A stretch of DNA of 11,929 nucleotides. Origin: CAIRDP01 sp037141915. GTDB taxonomy: Bacteria; Bacteroidota; Bacteroidia; Bacteroidales; FEN-979. The DNA is taken from contig JBAXBP010000101.1 in NCBI GenBank assembly GCA_037141915.1, forward strand, positions 1-11,929, read 5' to 3'. The stretch's first letter is position 1, and the number at the start of each line of letters is the position of its first letter. This document shows, piece by piece, positions 6,863-11,929 of the stretch. A program made the position numbers and the translations under genes. The notes under the pieces were generated by a model. It ran no database searches and was not told the origin of the DNA. It was given only the letters and a program-made list of their open reading frames with translations.

Positions 6863-7745
6863 ACGCCAGTTGGATCCACTCATAATAGTAATACCCAAGA
6901 TCGATGGGGTTGATGCACATGACAGGGATCTGGGCCTCGTTGAACATCAGTTTCTCGTCCCAGGACGACATGCTGAAGCCTGGTACATCTATATTGGGCC
7001 TGGTCATGATCATAATCATGTCGGCATGATTCGAGGCTGCATACGAAAGCAGCTGTTTTGCAAAATCCCCTTTGGGCTCGGCATAGGTGATCCCGTGATT
7101 GATATTTTTCTCGTTAAAAGCATCGGAGATTTGCCTTGAGATAATCTTAAGGCGGCTGTTCAGCCCGTTGTCGGCTTCAACAGCCTGAAAGATATGGATC
7201 TTTGACTTGAAGAGGGTGGCGATCATCTTAACCCACTCTACAGTCTGCCTTGCTTCAAGATCATTGGAAACCGGAAGAATGATATTTTCATACCCCTGTT
7301 TAAACGATCTTTTCTGGACGACGATCACCGGGACAGGAGATTCTGATACAACACGCAGGGCATAACTGCCGAACACATGCTGCAGGCCTTTCTTACCATG
7401 AGTTCCGAGGATCATCATATTGGCTTTGATCCTTTTGGCAACGTCATTGATGGTAGAAAAGATGCTGCCTTCTTCGGCAATGGTATCCACAACGATATCA
7501 TATTTCTTCTCATAGTAGGACTTGTACTCCTTGAGTCGTTTCTCGACATAATCGGTTCCCACATTTTTCTTTTTCAGGGCCGATTTGGTCTCGTTGTTGA
7601 TGACATGCAGGATGACCGCCTTGTACTTGAGGAAGCGGGCCATATGGATGCCATGGATGACTGCATTCCCGCATACTTCTGAAAAATCAGTGGGGATCAG
7701 GATGATGTTGTCGTACTTTGTTTCTTTTACTTTTTTTGTTGCCAT
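6861..7745 (-). CDS. Tandem-domain universal stress protein (UspA family)
   Basis: This 294-residue soluble protein has two Usp folds. Domain 1 (about 11-145) begins with IILIPTDFSEVCGNAV and contains the ATP-loop GTHGKKGLQHVFGS at 114-127. The spacing between the two glycine parts is 8 residues rather than the 9 of the classic G-2x-G-9x-G(S/T) motif, a variant I associate with Bacteroidota Usps. Domain 2 (about 152-285) begins IILPVSNDLEARQTV. It has no glycine loop near its MIMIMTRP strand, so it probably does not bind ATP. Usp proteins respond to starvation and stress, but the partner is not predictable. The ATG overlaps the HD-domain gene by 19 bases in the -1 frame across a poly-A slippery site. 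No other in-frame start is available before the first conserved strand. It sits second in the envelope-glycan/ligA operon. Confidence 0.93.
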   Translation of the reverse strand: MATKKVKETKYDNIILIPTDFSEVCGNAVIHGIHMARFLKYKAVILHVINNETKSALKKKNVGTDYVEKRLKEYKSYYEKKYDIVVDTIAEEGSIFSTINDVAKRIKANMMILGTHGKKGLQHVFGSYALRVVSESPVPVIVVQKRSFKQGYENIILPVSNDLEARQTVEWVKMIATLFKSKIHIFQAVEADNGLNSRLKIISRQISDAFNEKNINHGITYAEPKGDFAKQLLSYAASNHADMIMIMTRPNIDVPGFSMSSWDEKLMFNEAQIPVMCINPIDLGYYYYEWIQLA

Positions 7746-8323
7746 AATGATGTGATTTCAAAGAGGTTATCTGATTTTTTCTTGTTCCTTAAAACTGATG
7801 CTGATTTTGTGAAATACTTGTGTTCGCCCAGGAACCTTATCTGTATATCGAGCCATTCACTGAGGTTTGTTTTCCTTATCCCGCAAACGTTCCATTCATT
7901 CTGCAGTTCAAAGGAATGAATGAAAAAATCTTCCCTTCCCAGGTAATCCAGGTCGGCATCGCAGATGATCTGTTCATTCAAAGTTGAGGCTTTCTGTGGA
8001 AGGCGTGTGACCATGATCAGGCTGTTGATCATGTTTATTTCCTTGCCTGAAAATCCAAACCGGGGAAGGTGAGTCGATGCGAGTTCAATCGAAGCGGCTT
8101 CATGGTCCTTGTAGGTGAGCAGCATTCCAGAATCATGGTAAAGTGCTGCAATTTCAATGAGGCATGATTCTTCATGGCTTATCCCTTCCATTTCAATCAG
8201 GCGCAGGGAGGCCTGGTGCACGTCAAGGGTGTGCCCTATACAGTGGTAGGTGTAAGCTGGATTGAGTTCCTTCTCCAGTTTTTCAATAATATAATCTTTT
8301 GCTCCCACGAAATCCATATTCAT
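7727..8323 (-). CDS. HD-domain metal-dependent phosphohydrolase
   Basis: This 198-residue protein shows the HD-superfamily metal ligands: His31 in HCIGHT, His63-Asp64 in ALYHDSGM, His74 in YKDHEAAS, and an aspartate in ICDADLDYLG (122 or 124). The family hydrolyses phosphate mono- or diesters, often of nucleotides or (p)ppGpp-like messengers. The substrate here cannot be told from sequence. No membrane segment or extra sensor domain is seen. It appears to be the first gene of the operon. A 57-base gap with A/T-rich sequence and no clear promoter separates it from rpe, which is read in the same direction. Two nearby ATGs (codons 1 and 3) could start it. Its last codons, CAA AAA AAG TAA, form a slippery sequence over the Usp start. 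Pairing with Usp suggests a stress or signalling link (inference). Confidence 0.88.
   Translation of the reverse strand: MNMDFVGAKDYIIEKLEKELNPAYTYHCIGHTLDVHQASLRLIEMEGISHEESCLIEIAALYHDSGMLLTYKDHEAASIELASTHLPRFGFSGKEINMINSLIMVTRLPQKASTLNEQIICDADLDYLGREDFFIHSFELQNEWNVCGIRKTNLSEWLDIQIRFLGEHKYFTKSASVLRNKKKSDNLFEITSLWQQKK
7730..7736 (-). other. Candidate -1 ribosomal frameshift heptamer (A AAA AAG) between HD and Usp frames
   Basis: On the minus strand the HD gene ends CAA CAA AAA AAG TAA, which contains A AAA AAG in the exact zero-frame phasing used by dnaX-type -1 frameshifting. The stop codon follows immediately. Slipping back one base leads into the frame of the Usp gene (ATG GCA ACA AAA AAA GTA AAA). 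It would give an HD-Usp fusion of roughly 490 residues. I see no strong upstream Shine-Dalgarno stimulator or clear downstream stem, so usage is unproven. The run of seven A may simply encode Lys-Lys in Usp. Confidence 0.35.
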
Positions 8324-8380
8324 TCATCAGGACTATGAAGTGTAAAAATAACAAAAAAGGAAAATGAAATGGCAGGGAGA

Positions 8381-9031
8381 TCAGAAATTCTTTAAAAGGC
8401 CAATGGTTTCTTCGGGATGAGGTGCACTGAAGATGGTATTCCCTGCAACCAGGACGTCAGCTCCTTCTTTGACAAGGAGAGGTGCATTTACAAGGTCAAC
8501 CCCCCCGTCAATCTCTATGATGGCGGCAGAATTCTTTTTCAGGATGAGTTCCTTAAGTTCCCTAACCTTGTTATAAGTGTTCGCGATGAATTTTTGTCCG
8601 CCGAAGCCGGGGTTCACGCTCATCAGCAGCACCATGTCGGTATCACTGATGATATCATAGAGGAAGCTTACGGGTGAATGGGGGTTCAGAACGACGCCGG
8701 CTTTTGCGCCTGTATTTTTGATCAGGTAAACCGAGCGGTGCAGGTGAAGGCAGGCTTCGGCATGAACACTGATAATATCGGCACCGGCTTTCCTGAACCT
8801 TTCGGCGAAACGATCAGGATCTATGATCATCAGGTGAACGTCGAGAGGCTTGGTGGCTGCCTGTTTGATCTTTTCGATGACAGGAAGCCCAAAGGAAATA
8901 TTGGGAACGAAAACCCCGTCCATTACATCCAGGTGGAACCAGTCGGCCTGGCTGCGGTTCACCATCTCAATGTCTTTCTCAAGGTTGAGGAAGTTGGCAG
9001 AGAGGAGGGATGGAGCGACCAGGTGGGTCAT
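8381..9031 (-). CDS. rpe: Ribulose-phosphate 3-epimerase
   Basis: This 216-residue TIM-barrel enzyme interconverts ribulose 5-phosphate and xylulose 5-phosphate in the pentose phosphate pathway. It has the expected length. The start (VAPSLLSANF), WFHLDVMDGVFVPNISFG at 31-48 (His33, Asp35 metal ligands and base), DVHLMI at 64-69 (His66), MSVNPGFGGQKF at 137-148 and IDGGV at 174-178 (Asp175) are all intact. It follows rpoD with a 144-base gap that holds a long inverted repeat. No Shine-Dalgarno sequence precedes the ATG. A small perfect palindrome, ATATAC-TTG-GTATAT (9030-9044), covers the start region and could affect translation. Confidence 0.97.
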   Translation of the reverse strand: MTHLVAPSLLSANFLNLEKDIEMVNRSQADWFHLDVMDGVFVPNISFGLPVIEKIKQAATKPLDVHLMIIDPDRFAERFRKAGADIISVHAEACLHLHRSVYLIKNTGAKAGVVLNPHSPVSFLYDIISDTDMVLLMSVNPGFGGQKFIANTYNKVRELKELILKKNSAAIIEIDGGVDLVNAPLLVKEGADVLVAGNTIFSAPHPEETIGLLKNF

Positions 9032-9044
9032 ATACTTGGTATAT
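9030..9044. repeat. Short perfect palindrome over the rpe start
   Basis: ATATAC and GTATAT flank a three-base centre, overlapping the first bases of the rpe start codon. It may be an operator, a small RNA stem that hides the start, or chance in A/T-rich DNA. Confidence 0.35.
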
Positions 9045-9053
9045 AAAAATAAA

Positions 9054-9152
9054 GAATACTCGAATAATCGAATAACGAATAAAGAATTATGAATTTAAGG
9101 CGATTTGATCATTCTGAATTCAAAATTCGAGTATTCGATTATTCGAGTATTC
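9054..9152. repeat. Long imperfect inverted repeat (about 100-base hairpin) between rpoD and rpe
   Basis: The outer arms 9054-9074 and 9132-9152 are perfectly complementary over 21 bases (GAATACTCGAATAATCGAAT... against ...ATTCGATTATTCGAGTATTC). Pairing continues inward with CGAAT (9076-9080) to ATTCG (9125-9129), GAATT (9084-9088) to AATTC (9117-9121) and GAAT (9091-9094) to ATTC (9111-9114). Only a 16-base loop remains. Each arm is itself built of GAATA/TCGAAT units. On the minus strand, the direction of rpoD and rpe, the hairpin is followed by TTTATTTTTATA. It could therefore terminate or attenuate rpoD transcripts. It may alternatively be a copy of a dispersed palindromic element. Nothing else is visible in the 9032-9175 gap apart from the small palindrome at the rpe start. 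Confidence 0.8.
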
Positions 9153-9175
9153 AACTGCGATAAACGATTCATCAT

Positions 9176-10039
9176 TTACCCTAGATAGGTTTTCAGTATC
9201 TTACTCCGCGATGTATGTTTCAGTCTTCGGATGGCTTTTTCCTTGATCTGGCGCACTCGTTCGCGGGTGAGGTCGAAACGTTCACCTATCTCTTCCAGTG
9301 TCATGGGGTGGCTGCCGTTGAGACCAAAATATAGCCTGATCACATCAGCTTCTCTCTGGGTTAGTGTTGAAACGGCACGCTCGATTTCCTTTTTCAGGCT
9401 CTCGTAAAGGAGCCCGTTATCGGGGGTTGTGTTTTCCTCGCCTTTCAGGACATCATACATGGTATTGTCTTCGTCCTGGATCAGGGGGGCATCCATGGAT
9501 ACATGGCGGCCCGAGTTTCTGAGCGATTCCTTGACCTCATTTTCGGAAATCTCGAGGAGATGAGCGATCTCATCCGAATTCGGTTCCCGCTCATACTGCT
9601 GTTCGAGCTGGGCGTAAGCCTTGTTGATTTTGTTGATGGAACCGATCTTGTTCAGCGGGAGGCGCACTATCCTCGATTGCTCGGCAAGAGCCTGGAGGAT
9701 GGACTGCCTGATCCACCATACTGCATAGGAGATGAATTTAAAACCACGGGTCTCGTCAAAACGCTGGGCTGCCTTGATAAGGCCCAGGTTTCCCTCATTA
9801 ATGAGGTCGGGCAGACTGAGTCCCTGGTTCTGGTATTGTTTCGACACGGAAACCACGAAACGCAGGTTGGCCTTGGTAAGCTTTTCCAATGCGGCCTGGT
9901 CGCCTTGCTTGATCCTTTGGGCAAGGGATACCTCTTCGTCGGCCGTAATAAGTTCAACTTTGCCGATTTCCTGGAGATACTTGTCCAATGACGCGGTTTC
10001 GCGGTTGGTGACCTGTTTCGTGATTTTCAGCTGCCTCAT
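9176..10039 (-). CDS. rpoD: Primary RNA polymerase sigma factor, Bacteroidota short form (sigma-70/RpoD family)
   Basis: The 287 residues match the size of the Bacteroidota housekeeping sigma factor, which lacks region 1.1. Region 1.2 is at about 17-45 (LDKYLQEIGKVELITADEE) and region 2 at about 50-120. The core-binding/-10 element GFKFISYAVWWIRQSI is at 99-114. Region 3 lies at about 125-205. The region 4.2 helix-turn-helix MTLEEIGERFDLTRERVRQI is at 246-265. In this phylum the factor recognises TTTG / TAnnTTTG-type promoters rather than the E. coli consensus. AAAGGA at 10048-10053 lies 8 bases before the ATG and supports this start. It is read behind pnp with a 67-base gap, so it may be both cotranscribed and driven by its own promoter. 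Confidence 0.96.
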   Translation of the reverse strand: MRQLKITKQVTNRETASLDKYLQEIGKVELITADEEVSLAQRIKQGDQAALEKLTKANLRFVVSVSKQYQNQGLSLPDLINEGNLGLIKAAQRFDETRGFKFISYAVWWIRQSILQALAEQSRIVRLPLNKIGSINKINKAYAQLEQQYEREPNSDEIAHLLEISENEVKESLRNSGRHVSMDAPLIQDEDNTMYDVLKGEENTTPDNGLLYESLKKEIERAVSTLTQREADVIRLYFGLNGSHPMTLEEIGERFDLTRERVRQIKEKAIRRLKHTSRSKILKTYLG

Positions 10040-10071
10040 ACGCGAAGTCCTTTAGTTAAACCTGTATTGGT

Positions 10072-10104
10072 CAATTTTACGAAAAGTTGGTCCTAAGGTT
10101 ACAA
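10072..10104 (-). promoter_or_regulatory. Weak candidate Bacteroidota promoter for rpoD
   Basis: TTG (10104-10102) is followed after 22 bases by TAAAATTG (10079-10072), one mismatch from TAnnTTTG. The spacing is slightly long. It lies in the pnp-rpoD gap, 33 bases before the rpoD start. Chance occurrence in A/T-rich DNA is quite possible. Confidence 0.22.
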
Positions 10105-10105
10105 T

Positions 10106-11929
10106 TTAGTCATTTCTGGGATGTCTGTGCTCAGAACGGCTGTCGGGCCTGTCGGACCTGTGATCTGACCTGTGATCAGGTCTGGGGCCGCTCCGGCTGC
10201 TTTCCTTATGTTCAACGTATCCTTCAGGTTTGGGCAAAAGCACTTTACGGGAAAGTTTAAGTTTACCGGTCTTCGAGTCAACGTCGATAAGCTTTACTTC
10301 GACTTCATCGCCAACCTTCAGCGCATCTTCAACTTTTTCAAGGCGTTTCCACTCAATTTCAGAGATGTGGAGGAGGCCGTCCTGGTTCGGAAGTATCTCG
10401 ATGAAAGCTCCGAAAGGCTGAATGTTCTTTACTTTACCCTTGTAGATCTCTCCAACTTCAGGAACTGCAACGATGCGTTTGATCTTGTCAAGCACGGCAT
10501 CCCTTGCTGCGATGTTGTCGGCAACGATGTCGATAACTCCGAATTCGCCGACTTCTTCAATGACAATAGTTGTACCTGTTTCACGCTGCATCTCCTGGAT
10601 GACTTTTCCGCCGGGTCCGATAATGGCTCCGATAAATTCACGCGGTATCTTAACCTGGGTGATACGGGGTACGAAAGGTTTATAATCGGCCCTGGGCTCG
10701 GAGATGGTCTTAGCCATTTCGCCGAGGATATGAAGCCTTCCGCGTTTAGCCTGTTCAAGAGCTTCTGTCAGGATGTCGTACGACAGTCCGTCGACCTTGA
10801 TATCCATCTGGCAGGCGGTGATCCCGTTGGCAGTACCGCAGACCTTGAAATCCATGTCGCCAAGGTGGTCTTCGTCGCCGAGAATATCAGAAAGGACAGC
10901 ATACTTTTTTGACTTGCTGTCGGTAATAAGTCCCATTGCTATACCCGAAACCGGTCTCCTGATCTTCACGCCTGCATCCATGAGTGCCAGAGTGCCGGCA
11001 CATACAGTAGCCATGGAGGACGAACCGTTGGATTCAAGGATGTCAGAAACAATACGGATGGTGTAAAGGCTGTCGCTGTCGGTGGGGAGGATAGGTTTGA
11101 GGGCTCTCAGAGCCAGGTTGCCATGGCCTATTTCCCTTCTTCCGATACCGCGTATGGGTTTAACTTCCTTTGTTGCAAAAGGAGGGAAGTTGTAATGAAG
11201 CATAAAGTTGGTCTTGCCTTCAAGGACTGCACCGTCAATAACCTGCTCATCGAGCTTTGTGCCAAGGGTGACTGAGGTGAGCGACTGGGTTTCTCCTCTT
11301 GTGAAGACTGCCGAGCCGTGGGCTGCAGGCAGGTAATCCACAGAGGTCCATATATTGCGGATCTGGTCAAGTTTGCGGCCGTCAACACGTACACGTGTAT
11401 CCAGCGTTGCATTCCTGATTGCTTCCTTCTCAATCGAATGATAGTAGCGGCCTGTCATAGGAGCATACTTTGCCTTTTCTTCATCAGTCAGGGCGGAAAC
11501 GAATTCTGCCTTAACTGTTTCAAGGATGTTCTTGCGCTCGTGCTTGTCGGAAATACCCTTTGCTGCCATAGCGTAGATTTTGTCATAGCAGGCGGCATGC
11601 ATCTTTTCCTTGTATTCTGCATCATTAACTTCGTGGCAGTATACACGCTTAACTTTGGAAGATTCTATCTGGGAAGCAAGGTCGATCTGTGCCTGGCATT
11701 GTACTTTAATTGCTTCGTGGGCAAAACGGAGGGCTTCGACCATGTCGGCTTCAGAGACTTCTTTCATCTCGCCTTCAACCATCATGATGTTGTCGATGGA
11801 AGCACCGACCATCATGTCGATATCGGCATTGGCAAGCTCTGAAATGTCCGAGTTAATTGTAAACTGGCCATTGATCCTGGCAACGCGGACTTCCGAGATG
11901 GGGCCAAGGACAGGAATGTCACTGACTGC
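10106..11929 (-). CDS. pnp: Polyribonucleotide nucleotidyltransferase (PNPase), N-terminus outside window
   Basis: The frame is open to the window edge, giving 607 visible residues. Roughly the first 110-130 residues of a usual 710-740 are missing. PNPase degrades RNA 3'->5' using phosphate, as a trimer and often with RNase E/Y partners. The fragment shows the rest of the first RNase PH domain (GPISEVRVARINGQF, then MMVGASIDNIMMVEGE), the helical linker, and the second RNase PH domain. The latter has FTRGETQ at about 209 and the catalytic DILGDEDHLGDMDF at about 348-361. A KH domain follows with IIGPGGKVI at about 437-445, then an S1 domain at about 490-563 (GEIYKGKVKNIQPFGAFIEI). The last 40 residues are a polar tail with repeated D/E-HRS and RSD units, probably disordered and RNA- or protein-binding. 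It lies upstream of rpoD in the same direction. Confidence 0.97.
   Translation of the reverse strand, partial: AVSDIPVLGPISEVRVARINGQFTINSDISELANADIDMMVGASIDNIMMVEGEMKEVSEADMVEALRFAHEAIKVQCQAQIDLASQIESSKVKRVYCHEVNDAEYKEKMHAACYDKIYAMAAKGISDKHERKNILETVKAEFVSALTDEEKAKYAPMTGRYYHSIEKEAIRNATLDTRVRVDGRKLDQIRNIWTSVDYLPAAHGSAVFTRGETQSLTSVTLGTKLDEQVIDGAVLEGKTNFMLHYNFPPFATKEVKPIRGIGRREIGHGNLALRALKPILPTDSDSLYTIRIVSDILESNGSSSMATVCAGTLALMDAGVKIRRPVSGIAMGLITDSKSKKYAVLSDILGDEDHLGDMDFKVCGTANGITACQMDIKVDGLSYDILTEALEQAKRGRLHILGEMAKTISEPRADYKPFVPRITQVKIPREFIGAIIGPGGKVIQEMQRETGTTIVIEEVGEFGVIDIVADNIAARDAVLDKIKRIVAVPEVGEIYKGKVKNIQPFGAFIEILPNQDGLLHISEIEWKRLEKVEDALKVGDEVEVKLIDVDSKTGKLKLSRKVLLPKPEGYVEHKESSRSGPRPDHRSDHRSDRPDSRSEHRHPRND

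Noticed and set aside
6850..6879. GTG start at 6879 for the GT-C gene
   Set aside because: It would overlap Usp by 19 bases and has no better ribosome site. The ATG at 6849 follows AGGAAAGG directly after the Usp stop.
10172..10912. A 246-codon plus-strand ORF opposite pnp
   Set aside because: It is antisense to the KH, S1 and RNase PH parts of PNPase, which are intact on the minus strand, and its translation shows no family motif.
1..11929. Mobile element, CRISPR, tRNA or phage content
   Set aside because: No transposase or integrase motif, no regularly spaced repeats and no tRNA-like cloverleaf was seen. The repeats present are short, gene-end associated, and lack any encoded recombinase here.

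Overview
The window looks like chromosome from a Bacteroidota genome, most likely Bacteroidales or a near relative. The primary sigma factor is the short form without region 1.1 that is typical of this phylum. There are also a head-GIN (DUF2807) envelope protein, a DUF4097-like neighbour, a Bacteroidetes-style two-domain universal stress protein, and mostly weak Shine-Dalgarno sequences. Base composition looks even and moderate across the window. I see no insertion sequence, integrase, tRNA, rRNA or CRISPR array.

Layout. Positions 1-1250, plus strand: the 3' end of a beta-repeat (DUF4097/adhesin-like) gene, then a complete head-GIN domain protein. Both stop codons run straight into a family of short GCGAAA-type repeats, and the second copy folds into a probable intrinsic terminator. 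Positions 1246-8323, minus strand: a tightly packed operon read HD-domain hydrolase -> universal stress protein -> GT-C membrane glycosyltransferase -> DegT/PerA-type aminotransferase -> DPM1-like GT2 glycosyltransferase -> ligA. Every junction is an overlap or a gap of at most 17 bases. A 55-codon remnant of a glycogen-binding (AMPK-type CBM48) domain follows ligA in the same frame. Positions 8381-11929, minus strand: the housekeeping set pnp (5' end outside the window) -> rpoD -> rpe. A roughly 100-base long-armed hairpin fills most of the rpoD-rpe gap.

How the genes may work together. The middle three operon genes form a coherent pathway by family logic. An aminotransferase makes a nucleotide-linked 4-amino sugar (closest in motif to GDP-perosamine synthase). 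A Dol-P-Man-synthase-like GT2 enzyme would load a sugar onto a polyprenyl phosphate. A GT22/ALG9-like membrane enzyme would pass it to an acceptor outside the cytoplasmic membrane. This parallels ArnB-ArnC-ArnT. The HD hydrolase and Usp at the head may be stress or nucleotide linked. They overlap by 19 bases across a canonical A AAA AAG slippery heptamer that sits directly before the HD stop codon, and a -1 shift there would fuse the two proteins.

The items most worth a second look are the possible HD-Usp frameshift fusion, the lipid-linked aminosugar trio, the CBM remnant behind ligA, and the long inverted repeat between rpoD and rpe.
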